From the NCBI RefSeq assembly GCF_000332475.2, contig NZ_AOGX02000015.1, positions 434,001 through 498,000 on the forward strand: a stretch of 64,000 nucleotides of DNA, in the 5' to 3' direction. The DNA comes from Leptospira yanagawae serovar Saopaulo str. Sao Paulo = ATCC 700523. Its GTDB lineage: Bacteria > Spirochaetota > Leptospiria > Leptospirales > Leptospiraceae. The notes beneath the pieces are model-generated. The model saw only the letters and a program-made list of their open reading frames with translations. It had not been told where the DNA came from and did no database searches. Positions 1 through 10,083 of this stretch are shown here, in pieces (within the stretch, counting starts at the first letter, position 1; each line of letters begins with the position of its first letter). A program made the position numbers and the translations under genes.

Positions 1-1
1 T

Positions 2-280
2 GAAGAACCATCGAAACAAATTCGTTTGGCTTTCAGTAAAGGAAATGTAAACATTAGTTCTTCAAATCCAGGAACAATGATGTTCGATCACAATATGCCT
101 ATTGAATACAATGGTGAAGCGATTACCATCGCGTTTAAAGGTGATTATTTAAGTGATGTTGTGAAAGCTGTGGATGATCCAGAAGTCATTTTAGAATTCA
201 CTACTTCTAGTGCTCCTGTATTGTTTAAGGATCCTTCTGACAGCGATTTTGTTTCTGTCATTATGCCAATGAAACTTTGA
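2..280 (+). CDS. dnaN: DNA polymerase III beta subunit (sliding clamp), C-terminal end
   Basis: This is the last ~92 residues of the beta clamp, the ring that tethers the replicative polymerase to DNA. The frame is open from the window edge, so the gene is 5'-truncated by the window and not by mutation. The C-terminus VSVIMPMKL is the typical clamp ending, in which the final M-P-M-x-L strand borders the partner-binding pocket. The preceding FKGDYLSDVVKAV is typical of the third clamp domain. Its stop TGA (278-280) overlaps the recF ATG (280-282) by one base, so the two are probably translationally coupled. The dnaN-recF-gyr order is a standard origin-proximal block. Confidence 0.93.
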   Translation, partial: EEPSKQIRLAFSKGNVNISSSNPGTMMFDHNMPIEYNGEAITIAFKGDYLSDVVKAVDDPEVILEFTTSSAPVLFKDPSDSDFVSVIMPMKL

Positions 281-1383
281 TGTTTCTAAAAAGAATTTAC
301 ATCAAAAATTTTCGAAACCACGAAGAAACCCAACTCACATTCAAATCACGTCTTGTCTTCTTCATTGGAAACAATGGAGAAGGGAAGACAAATTTACTCG
401 AATCCATTTCACTTTTATCCTATTTAAAAAGTTTTCGTGAATCAGACCAAAATCAACTTTTACGTTGGGATACTTCGGACACATTTATCCGAGCTGAATT
501 TGAATCAGAAGGGAATGATTATTTATTTGAATATGGAATCGAACATTCACAAAACAAACGTAAAAAATTAAAAGTGAATGGAGAAGAATTTAAAAAAATC
601 TCTGACTATGTAGGTTACTTTCGTTCCATCGTAATGAGTCCACCAGATATTTTAATCATTGAAGATGGGAATGTGGAACGACGAAGATTTTTAGATGCAT
701 TCATTTCCTCTACCAATCGTTATTATTTAAAACAACTCATCGAATATGAGAGGTTGATCAAACAAAGGAACGCAGCATTAAAAAAAGAAAATGTGAGTGA
801 AAGGGAAATCGGAATTTGGGATGAACCGATCATTGAACACGATGCGGAAATCAGAGAAATTAGAACTAAAACCATTCAGAGTTTAGCAGGATACTTTCAT
901 CAAAATCTTTTACAACTGAGTTCAGGAAAGGATCCATTCCATCTAACATATAAACCAAATGTATCTTGTAAAGAAGAACATAGGCAAAGGTTATTCGATA
1001 ATTTACGAAAAGACAAATCTATCGGTTACACAAGTTGTGGAAACCATCGAGATACTCTTCCCATCGGATTTGATGATAAAGATTTAAGTGGTTTTGGATC
1101 CCAAGGCCAAAAACGAAGTGCCGTCATTGCTCTAAAAACTGCCTGTTTTCAAATGATCCGCGATACAACGGGAGAAGCTCCAGTCCTTCTCATTGATGAC
1201 ATCATCCGTGAACTCGATGTGAAACGAAGGGAATATTTTGTGAATTTGATCTCTGAGTGTGGCCAGGCATTTTTCACCACAACAGATTTGGAAGGGATCA
1301 ATGAATATGTCGGAAACCTAACTGTTGATAAAGAAATTTATCAGATTGAATCTGGAAAAGTGAAGGTTTTCACAGCCACATGA
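280..1383 (+). CDS. recF: DNA replication and repair protein RecF
   Basis: RecF is an SMC-like ATPase that binds gapped DNA and, with RecO and RecR, loads RecA at stalled forks. The protein is 367 residues from the ATG at 280, a normal length. Walker A is GNNGEGKTN near residue 32, the ABC-type signature is GSQGQKRS in the C-terminal third, and Walker B is LLIDDIIRELD. An in-frame TTG lies one codon upstream at 277, but the ATG overlapping the dnaN stop is the more natural start. The 3' end overlaps the next gene by four bases (ATGA at 1380-1383), so dnaN, recF and the dciA-like gene look like one coupled operon. Confidence 0.96.
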   Translation: MFLKRIYIKNFRNHEETQLTFKSRLVFFIGNNGEGKTNLLESISLLSYLKSFRESDQNQLLRWDTSDTFIRAEFESEGNDYLFEYGIEHSQNKRKKLKVNGEEFKKISDYVGYFRSIVMSPPDILIIEDGNVERRRFLDAFISSTNRYYLKQLIEYERLIKQRNAALKKENVSEREIGIWDEPIIEHDAEIREIRTKTIQSLAGYFHQNLLQLSSGKDPFHLTYKPNVSCKEEHRQRLFDNLRKDKSIGYTSCGNHRDTLPIGFDDKDLSGFGSQGQKRSAVIALKTACFQMIRDTTGEAPVLLIDDIIRELDVKRREYFVNLISECGQAFFTTTDLEGINEYVGNLTVDKEIYQIESGKVKVFTAT

Positions 1384-1703
1384 AAAAAGTAGAACTCACT
1401 GAACTTTTCCAAAGCCTTGAAAAAATGGGACTCGACCGAGAATCGGTTTTCCAAGACCAAATTTTAAAGAAACTTCGTTTACAATGGAATGAAATCGTAG
1501 GGGATGTATTCGGAAAACAAAGTTTTCCTAAATCTTTGGATGGTAAAAAACTGACAGTTGTTTGTCGACATTCGATGGTTTCTCAGGAATTGGAGTTCCA
1601 AAAAGAAGAATTGTTACAAAAAATCAATCGAATCGCAAATCCTATTTTCTTAGAAAAAATCCATTTCAAAACAGGGAATGAATTCCAAAATCCAAGGTCC
1701 TAA
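1380..1703 (+). CDS. DciA-like (DUF721) protein, putative replicative helicase loader
   Basis: This is a 107-residue protein of the DUF721/DciA family. DciA is the ancestral bacterial factor that loads DnaB helicase onto origin DNA in species without DnaC or DnaI. The core pattern is visible: LQWNEIVGDVFGKQSFPKSL followed by the strand KLTVVCRHSMVSQELEFQKE and the helix ending KINRI. These match the family motif of a W-x-x-I-V-G helix, a hydrophobic strand and an amphipathic helix. The start ATG overlaps the recF stop. The position between recF and gyrB agrees with a role in replication. The family assignment is by motif reading, and helicase loading is inferred from the family. Confidence 0.8.
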   Translation: MKKVELTELFQSLEKMGLDRESVFQDQILKKLRLQWNEIVGDVFGKQSFPKSLDGKKLTVVCRHSMVSQELEFQKEELLQKINRIANPIFLEKIHFKTGNEFQNPRS

Positions 1704-1714
1704 ACCTTCCGTTT

Positions 1715-1749
1715 GACCCCGATTTCACTTGCCCTTCGAGGGTCTTTTT
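1715..1749 (+). terminator. possible weak terminator before gyrB
   Basis: GACCC (1715-1719) can pair with GGGTC (1740-1744), and inside it CCCT-TCG-AGGG (1732-1742) forms a small hairpin. Five T residues follow at 1745-1749. The stems are short, so this may only attenuate readthrough from the dnaN-recF-dciA operon into gyrB. Confidence 0.35.
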
Positions 1750-1751
1750 AG

Positions 1752-3701
<1,950 letters not shown>

Positions 3702-3720
3702 TCGGAATTAGGAAAATCAA

Positions 3721-6252
3721 ATGACCGAACAAAACGGCCAAGAAAACGAATCAAATAAAACCTTAGCACTCAATTTATCCGGTAGACCAGACGTAGCCGG
3801 TGCCTTAAAAGCTGGAGTCAGGGTCATTCCGGTTGAAATCGAAGACCAAATGAAGGAAGCTTACCTCGATTATGCGATGAGCGTTATCGTTGGTCGTGCA
3901 CTTCCCGACGTACGTGATGGATTAAAACCGGTTCATCGACGGGTTTTACATGCGATGAATGAAAGGGCATGGCGTTCCGACAGACCTTATGTAAAATCAG
4001 CAAAGATTGTCGGGGAAGTCATTGGTAATTACCACCCACATGGTGACTCTGCTGTTTACGAAACAATGGTTCGTATGGCGCAAACCTTTTCAATGCGTGA
4101 AACATTGATTGATGGTCAGGGTAACTTTGGATCCGTCGATGGGGATAATGCTGCGGCCTATCGTTACACGGAAGCACGCCTTACTAAACTTGCCGAAGAA
4201 CTTCTAAAAGATATTGAAAAAAATACCGTTAGTTTTTCACCAAACTTTGATGATACAAGACAACAACCAGATGTTTTACCAGCCAATTTTCCGAACATCT
4301 TAGTCAATGGTTCGACGGGAATTGCTGTGGGGATGGCAACAAACATCCCTCCGCATAACTTAAAAGAAGCGGTCAATGCTGTCATTGCAATGATTCAGAA
4401 TCCGGAGATTACACTTCCGGAACTTATGAAGATATTACCTGGGCCAGATTTTCCAACAGGTGGGATCATCATCGGTGGAGAAGGTTTGTACCAAGCCTAT
4501 GCGACTGGAAAAGGTTCGATTCGGATTCGTTCCAAAGTAGAGATCATTGAAAATAACAAAGGTCGTGAGATCATTGTCATCCATGAAATCCCATACCAAG
4601 TAAATAAAAAGAACCTACTAGAGAAAATTGGAGATTTGGTGAATGAAAAACTCATCGAAGGTATCTCTGAAATCTTAGATCTATCAGATCGTAAAGGAAT
4701 TCGTGTTGAAATCCATGTGAAAAAGGATGCCAACGCACAAGTAATTCTAAACCAACTCTTTAAGCTCACACAACTACAGGTGAGTTATGGAATCACAATG
4801 CTTGCCATTTTGGACAACCGTCCAAAAATATTCTCTTTAAAAGAAATTTTAAAATCTTATGCAGAACATAGACGAGAAGTTGTTGTCAAAAGAACTGAAT
4901 TTGATTTAGACAAGGCACAAAAACGAGCTCATATCTTAGAAGGTCTAAGGATCGCTCTTGAAAATATCGATGAAGTGATCCGTATCATCCGTGCATCAAA
5001 GGATGTGAAAGAAGCACAAAGTTCCCTTATGGCAACGTTTGCTCTATCGGAATTACAAGCTGATGCAATTCTTGAGATGCGCTTACAACGTTTAACATCT
5101 TTAGAAGTACAAAAAATCATTGATGAATTGGAACAAGTTCGACTCCTGATTGCTGATCTTGAAGATATTTTGGCAAAACCAGATCGAGTAAAATCGCTCA
5201 TTTGTGATGAATTAGGAAAAGTTTCCCAATCCTTTGGAAATACTCGTTCAACAGAGATTAGCTTGGAATCACTTGAATCTTCAACCTTTAATGCAGAAGA
5301 TTTGATCGCTGATGAAGAAGTGGTTGTACAACTTTCTGAAGACATGTTCATCAAACGACTTCCTATGGACACTTTCCGCCGTCAAAAACGAGGTGGAAAA
5401 GGAGTACAAGGTATCTCCACCAAACGAGAAGACTTTGTCAAAAAACTAAGTAGTGCAATGACTCATGACAATTTAATGCTCTTTTCCAATAAAGGAAGAG
5501 CATTCCTGATGAAAGTGTATGAGTTACCAATTGCAACCAAAGAAGCTCGTGGTAAATCTCTCAAAGCTGTTATCAATCTAAACGATGATGAAATCATAAC
5601 TTCCTTATTTACCTTTAGAAATTTTGATGATTCATATCTTCTAATGGTAACGAAAGAGGGATTTGTGAAAAAAATCCAATTGGATGAATTCACAAACACC
5701 AAAAAATCCGGAATCATTGCAATCGGACTTCGTGATGGCGATGAACTCATCGATGTAATTGCAAATCCGAATAACTATGATGTATTCATCGGTAGTAAAA
5801 ATGGTCTCGCAATTCGCATGAATTTAAATGAACTTAGATCTCAAGGTAGAACTGCTTCCGGTGTCACTGCCATGAAATTGGAAGATGATGATGCGATTGC
5901 CGGAATCACAAAAGTAGAACCTAACACACATTTATTCTGTATTTCAGAAAATGGATTTGGAAAACGTACCGACTTTGAAGAATTTTCTACCAAAGGTCGT
6001 GGTGGAAAGGGTATGACTTATCTCAAGATTGGTGAAAAAAATGGAAGGGCAGTGGGTATCTCTTCTGTAAAAGAAGAAGATGAACTCCTAGTCATCACAC
6101 AATCTGGTATGGCTATCCGAGTAGAAGTGAAAACAATTTCTATGGTTGGTAGGTCTGCTATGGGTGTCAAAGTTGTGAATACAAAAGATGACGATTTCGT
6201 AAAAGACTTTGCTGTCGTTCGTGAATCAGATTCTGATCAAGTGGAATCTTAG
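3721..6252 (+). CDS. gyrA: DNA gyrase subunit A
   Basis: This is the breakage-reunion subunit of gyrase, 843 residues. The catalytic tyrosine is Tyr149 in AAAYRYTEAR. The quinolone-determining region reads HPHGDSAVYETMVRMAQ, so the position equal to E. coli Ser83 is Ser110 (wild type) and that equal to Asp87 is Glu114, a natural variant. The GyrA box lies near residue 555 (RRQKRGGKGVQG), which indicates true gyrase and not topoisomerase IV. Six beta-pinwheel blades follow. Before the conserved domain there is a ~35-residue polar N-terminal extension starting MTEQNGQENESNK. The gene is directly downstream of gyrB. Confidence 0.98.
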   Translation: MTEQNGQENESNKTLALNLSGRPDVAGALKAGVRVIPVEIEDQMKEAYLDYAMSVIVGRALPDVRDGLKPVHRRVLHAMNERAWRSDRPYVKSAKIVGEVIGNYHPHGDSAVYETMVRMAQTFSMRETLIDGQGNFGSVDGDNAAAYRYTEARLTKLAEELLKDIEKNTVSFSPNFDDTRQQPDVLPANFPNILVNGSTGIAVGMATNIPPHNLKEAVNAVIAMIQNPEITLPELMKILPGPDFPTGGIIIGGEGLYQAYATGKGSIRIRSKVEIIENNKGREIIVIHEIPYQVNKKNLLEKIGDLVNEKLIEGISEILDLSDRKGIRVEIHVKKDANAQVILNQLFKLTQLQVSYGITMLAILDNRPKIFSLKEILKSYAEHRREVVVKRTEFDLDKAQKRAHILEGLRIALENIDEVIRIIRASKDVKEAQSSLMATFALSELQADAILEMRLQRLTSLEVQKIIDELEQVRLLIADLEDILAKPDRVKSLICDELGKVSQSFGNTRSTEISLESLESSTFNAEDLIADEEVVVQLSEDMFIKRLPMDTFRRQKRGGKGVQGISTKREDFVKKLSSAMTHDNLMLFSNKGRAFLMKVYELPIATKEARGKSLKAVINLNDDEIITSLFTFRNFDDSYLLMVTKEGFVKKIQLDEFTNTKKSGIIAIGLRDGDELIDVIANPNNYDVFIGSKNGLAIRMNLNELRSQGRTASGVTAMKLEDDDAIAGITKVEPNTHLFCISENGFGKRTDFEEFSTKGRGGKGMTYLKIGEKNGRAVGISSVKEEDELLVITQSGMAIRVEVKTISMVGRSAMGVKVVNTKDDDFVKDFAVVRESDSDQVES

Positions 6253-6267
6253 ACGGGTATTTGTTAG

Positions 6268-7281
6268 ATGGTAAGGATAGGAAATGTAACAATCGAAGGT
6301 GATGTGGCATTGTCACCTATGGCAGGCATTTCTGATAGCCCTTACCGTCAGATAACAAAACGATTTGGTTCTGCTTTTTCTTATACGGAATTTGTATCCA
6401 CCGAACAATTGAAATTAGGAAATACAAAGTCATTAGATATGTTTCGGTTTGTAGAATCAGAACGGCCCATTGTCTTCCAAATCTTTGGATCAGATTTAAA
6501 TACAGTGGTCCATGCTTCAGAAATCGCAGCCGAGAGAAAACCAGACATTATTGATTTAAATATGGGATGTTCTGTATCCAAAGTATCACATAATGGATCT
6601 GGAGCTGGTCTTCTCAAAAACATTCGTTTGGCGGGACAAATGATTGAAGGGATTCGAAAACAAACTGGACTTCCTGTGACCGCAAAAATCCGTTTGGGAT
6701 GGGATTCAGATTCACTCAATTATTTGGAAACAGTCAAAGTATTAGAAGATTCTGGAGTATCCGCTATTTCAGTCCATGGAAGGACAAAGGCGATGGCCTA
6801 TACTGGTTTAGCTGATTGGAACGCCATCGGAGAAATCAAGTCACGTGCCAGTGTTCCGATATATGGAAACGGAGATGTACAAACGTATCAGGAAGCGATC
6901 AGGAAAAAACAACAGTTTGGTGTTGATTTGGTTCTGATAGGAAGAAAAGCAATTGGAAACCCTTGGGTATTTGGGAAAGTACCAAAGGAGTTAGTTTCAT
7001 GGTTTGAAATCAAATCAATCATTTTGGAACACTTAGATCTTATGTTGGATTTTTATCCATCAAGTGATGATTATGCATTAATTTTATTTAGAAAACATTT
7101 TATCAAATATATAGAAAATACAGGATTCCCAGAAGAACAAAAAAGAAAATTACTGATGTTAACTTCTGTGGATGAATTTAAAGACACTTTAGAATCAGTG
7201 AAAATTGATTCTAAATTTTTGGAAACAAGCGAAATCAAAAACGAGAATATAAACTGTGAAACGTTTGTAAGTCTTGTATAA
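6268..7281 (+). CDS. dus: tRNA-dihydrouridine synthase (Dus family)
   Basis: This is a flavoenzyme of the COG0042 family that reduces uridines in the tRNA D-loop to dihydrouridine. It has 337 residues. The FMN-barrel start is LSPMAGISDSPYR, and the family signature DLNMGCSVSKVSHNGSGAGL contains the catalytic Cys. Other family motifs are TAKIRLGW, SVHGRTKAMAYTGLADW and GNGDVQTY, ending in VLIGRKAIGNPWVF. It starts at ATG 6268, 15 bases after gyrA, and may be read through from it. The subfamily (DusA, B or C) cannot be fixed from motifs alone. Confidence 0.93.
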   Translation: MVRIGNVTIEGDVALSPMAGISDSPYRQITKRFGSAFSYTEFVSTEQLKLGNTKSLDMFRFVESERPIVFQIFGSDLNTVVHASEIAAERKPDIIDLNMGCSVSKVSHNGSGAGLLKNIRLAGQMIEGIRKQTGLPVTAKIRLGWDSDSLNYLETVKVLEDSGVSAISVHGRTKAMAYTGLADWNAIGEIKSRASVPIYGNGDVQTYQEAIRKKQQFGVDLVLIGRKAIGNPWVFGKVPKELVSWFEIKSIILEHLDLMLDFYPSSDDYALILFRKHFIKYIENTGFPEEQKRKLLMLTSVDEFKDTLESVKIDSKFLETSEIKNENINCETFVSLV

Positions 7282-7291
7282 GGAAACTGAA

Positions 7292-7675
7292 ATGGCAGAT
7301 TCAAAACAATCGATCTTCTCTGATAGTTATAGCAAATACGGTGGGGCGAAACAAAAACGTAAAGATGCCCGAGTCAAATTGGATGTTCCATGTACAGTCG
7401 AATTGGTAAAATCCAAAACAGGACCAGTCACTGGACATCTCTCTGATTTGGGAACTGGTGGACTTGCCTTCCAAACAACCGCGATATTTTATGAAGGGGA
7501 TCATGTGAGAATCCAATTTTCTCTGAACCAAAATCCATTAGAAATATTAGGAACAGTCCACCGATCTTCTGGTAAAACAACATCAGTGATTTTCAAACCA
7601 CTCGCTGCTACAGAACACAAAGTGGTACAAGAGTTCATTCACAAACATTACTTTGATCCAAAAGTGAAAAAATAA
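7292..7675 (+). CDS. PilZ-domain protein with altered second motif
   Basis: This is a 127-residue cytoplasmic protein made of one PilZ domain, a c-di-GMP receptor fold. The first binding motif RxxxR is present as RKDAR (within KQKRKDARVKL). The second motif, normally D/N-x-S-x-x-G, reads DLGTGG, with Gly in place of Ser. Ligand binding is therefore possible but not assured. The start at ATG 7292 is preceded by AAGGAAA; an in-frame TTG at 7274 lies inside the end of dus and is less likely. Its target is unknown. The same window encodes an EAL protein, so c-di-GMP signalling is expected in this organism. Confidence 0.85.
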   Translation: MADSKQSIFSDSYSKYGGAKQKRKDARVKLDVPCTVELVKSKTGPVTGHLSDLGTGGLAFQTTAIFYEGDHVRIQFSLNQNPLEILGTVHRSSGKTTSVIFKPLAATEHKVVQEFIHKHYFDPKVKK

Positions 7676-7743
7676 TTAGCTTACCATGTTAATGGAATGA
7701 GGAAGGATTTTTTATCTTCAGACCAAATTGTTTTTGAATAAAA

Positions 7744-7771
7744 AAAAAGCCTCCTGAATGGGAGGCTTTTT
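7744..7771. terminator. bidirectional Rho-independent terminator between pilZ and lipL21
   Basis: Stem GCCTCC (7749-7754) pairs with GGAGGC (7761-7766) across a six-base loop. It is flanked by a run of A on the left and TTTTT on the right, so it can act on both strands. It separates the convergent PilZ and lipL21 genes. Confidence 0.9.
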
Positions 7772-7794
7772 CGTAACAAAACGATACTACTAAA

Positions 7795-8376
7795 TTACTG
7801 AGCAGCAGTCGCTTTTGCTTCGAGAGCTTTTTGTCCACCTGCATATCTTAGGTATCCAACACACTGGCATTCTTCCCAAGTCTCAGGTTCTCCTACGTTT
7901 GCACAGATACCTGTTTCATTGTTAAGAGAGCAGCAGTCATAAACCCCAACACCTTTGATCGTTCCTTTAGATTCAGATACGATTACAGAACCAGTAGATT
8001 GACCATCGGACACACCAGAAGCTTGCTCTAAGTATTCACCCAAGATTTTTTTCAAACCATCACCAGCAACTTGTAAACGAGCTGCTTCACGGCAAGTGGA
8101 TTGTTTCATTGCTACTGAATTTGCTTTGATCGCTTTGTCAGATGCACGTGCAGAAAATTTCATGTAAAGATAATCGAATTCTTTTTCTTTTCCTTTGCAG
8201 TACTCAGCAGGGCTTTGACCACGTTTTGCAGCCGCCGCGTCTGGGGCACAAGCCCAACCTTCAAAAATCCAACCATTTTTACCTACGGTCGTAGCGTCTC
8301 TTCTGCCTCCATCGTTGGATCCGCAAGATACAACAAATGCGATAAGAGAGGCACATACGATAAGTGATTTCTTCAT
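7795..8376 (-). CDS. lipL21: outer-membrane lipoprotein, LipL21 family
   Basis: This 193-residue lipoprotein is recognised as a homologue of leptospiral LipL21, an abundant surface-exposed outer-membrane lipoprotein. The signal peptide ends in VVSC, so the lipidated residue is Cys18. Family blocks that I recognise are DATTVG followed by GWxFEGW, YMKFSARAS, MKQSTCREAARL, ASGVSDGQST, VIVSESKG, KGVGVYDC and WEECQC. The mature protein has eight further cysteines (43, 60, 95, 148, 149, 158, 170, 172). A strong Shine-Dalgarno AAGGAG lies on the minus strand at 8387-8392. The gene stands alone between a terminator and its own promoter, as expected for a highly expressed surface protein. Confidence 0.9.
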   Translation of the reverse strand: MKKSLIVCASLIAFVVSCGSNDGGRRDATTVGKNGWIFEGWACAPDAAAAKRGQSPAEYCKGKEKEFDYLYMKFSARASDKAIKANSVAMKQSTCREAARLQVAGDGLKKILGEYLEQASGVSDGQSTGSVIVSESKGTIKGVGVYDCCSLNNETGICANVGEPETWEECQCVGYLRYAGGQKALEAKATAAQ

Positions 8377-8401
8377 AAAGAATCTACTCCTTTTCCGAAG
8401 A

Positions 8402-8429
8402 ATTTGATCTGATTCAAAACCGTTGTCAA
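8402..8429 (-). promoter_or_regulatory. likely sigma-70 promoter of lipL21
   Basis: On the minus strand a perfect -35 box TTGACA (8424-8429) is followed after 16 bases by TCAAAT (8402-8407), a 4/6 match to the -10 consensus. This places transcription start roughly 20-25 bases upstream of the lipL21 ATG, leaving room for the AAGGAG ribosome-binding site. Confidence 0.6.
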
Positions 8430-8505
8430 TCTTTTATCAAAGAAAACGAAACTGACTTGTAGGATAAAGATTTACATTTTCGCTTCATAGACCGATTCTA
8501 ATTTT

Positions 8506-10083
8506 ATGTCTCGATTCCTGTGTTCGCATGTTATTGCATCGTTGCTTATTTTTTTTGCGTTCTTCCCTAAAAATGTTTCTGCGAAAGAAATTTCTATCCT
8601 ACCTGCATACATTTCAGGTGAAGTACCACCTGTTCTCGGGACAAAACGTGAGGCTGGTTTTGAATTGTCCCGCCTTTCGCGACATTATCTAAAAAGAAAT
8701 TTTTTTACTGAAATTACAGATCCGAAAATCATCGAAACGTATTTATCAGAAACGGAATGGAACGAGGAAGCTGATCTCAAAGACCAAGATTTTACAAATT
8801 ATTGCCACGAATGGGATTCTCATTTTGTAGTGCAGGACCAAATCGATTTCGGGAATCCGATTTTAGTAAAGACAAACATCTTTAATTGTAAAAATTTAAG
8901 TAAACAGGTTATCCAATCGAAATTGATTTCTAACTTTGTAATGGCGTATGAAAAACATACAGAAAAAAGTTTTCGATTTTTACCACCTCGGTTTTATGAA
9001 AAAAAGAGTAAAACACCTGTATACTATGAAATCAATTTATTTCTGGATATCCATTCCTCTTACGCTTACTACAAAAAAGACATTTTAAAAAGTTTAACAG
9101 CGATGTATGACCAAGATGGTTTGTATCTTGGAGTCACGTTAGTCAAAAAGGACAAAACACTTACAGTTCCACCAACAAAAGACCATTCAGAAATCAAAAA
9201 AATCATGGAAGAAACGGGATGGCAAGGTTCAAACCAAACCGAATCAATCATTTCTGCATTACAGGGAATGAAATCGAAGTTACCTTCAGGTAAAAAAGAA
9301 TCTCGAAAATTATTTTTATTACTTTCATCCAGCGTGAAGGATAAGTCTGGTTCGATTATCATGGCGTTAAATGACCTTAGGCATATGGAAATTGAAACCA
9401 TCATTTTAGTTCCAAATCATTCTGACTTAAGTACAATTCGTGAAATACAAAGAATTGGGAAGGCAAGTAATTCACATGTCGTGGGGATCACCGCTTACCA
9501 AAAAATTGGAACCCAAGATGGATATGAATATTTGTATTTAAATCAGTTCAATGTATATTCTTCCATAGAAGAGTTACAATATCCCTTTCAATGGAACCAA
9601 ACAAATATCAAAAAATTTGATGCTTCACTCGTGAGAGCTGCCATAGACGTTGTTTCGCCTTACAATCTTTATATGGCTTATGAAAAAATTGCCGAAAAAC
9701 GAGTTCTTGAAAAAGAAGAAGTAAAAACCGATTTAGAATATATTTTAAGAACAGAATCCAATTCTGAGTTAATCGAAAAGGATCGTTTCCAAACAGTCCT
9801 TGTGGAATCAAAAGGTGAAGCCATTTGGATCCAATTGCCGTATGATGTTCAAGTCACAAAAGGAAAGGAATATTTAATCCAAACAACATTTATTTTAGAT
9901 CCATTGTCCACTTGGGGAATTAAAAATGTTCCAGCGGAAACAAACTTATTAAAAACGAATTACACATATCCTAAGACATTGATGGTAAAACCATCGCAGG
10001 CAAAAAAGTTCTTAGATCTAAATAAAATTAGAGAGTTTAATGGTTATTTGCAAGGTACAGTGAGTGTCATTAAAAAAAGGTAA
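8506..10083 (+). CDS. secreted protein of unknown function
   Basis: This 525-residue protein begins with a signal peptide (MSRFLCSHVIASLLIFFAFF, then a likely cut after VSA). The mature part starts KEISILPAYISGEVPPVLG. A middle segment around residues 235-330 has alternating hydrophobic strands and helices: KLFLLLSSSVKDKSG, then ETIILVPNHSDLSTIREIQRI and HVVGITAYQ. This pattern could be a von Willebrand A-like or Rossmann-like fold, but I see no metal-site motif that proves it. No transmembrane segment is seen after the signal. The 3' end overlaps the AAA+/Fis gene by 20 bases, so the two are probably coupled. I do not recognise the family. Confidence 0.8.
   Translation: MSRFLCSHVIASLLIFFAFFPKNVSAKEISILPAYISGEVPPVLGTKREAGFELSRLSRHYLKRNFFTEITDPKIIETYLSETEWNEEADLKDQDFTNYCHEWDSHFVVQDQIDFGNPILVKTNIFNCKNLSKQVIQSKLISNFVMAYEKHTEKSFRFLPPRFYEKKSKTPVYYEINLFLDIHSSYAYYKKDILKSLTAMYDQDGLYLGVTLVKKDKTLTVPPTKDHSEIKKIMEETGWQGSNQTESIISALQGMKSKLPSGKKESRKLFLLLSSSVKDKSGSIIMALNDLRHMEIETIILVPNHSDLSTIREIQRIGKASNSHVVGITAYQKIGTQDGYEYLYLNQFNVYSSIEELQYPFQWNQTNIKKFDASLVRAAIDVVSPYNLYMAYEKIAEKRVLEKEEVKTDLEYILRTESNSELIEKDRFQTVLVESKGEAIWIQLPYDVQVTKGKEYLIQTTFILDPLSTWGIKNVPAETNLLKTNYTYPKTLMVKPSQAKKFLDLNKIREFNGYLQGTVSVIKKR

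Noticed and set aside
3840..4100. Possible quinolone-resistance change in gyrA (Glu at the position of E. coli Asp87)
   Set aside because: Glu at this site is a common natural residue in other species and Ser at the Ser83 position is retained, so no resistance is implied.
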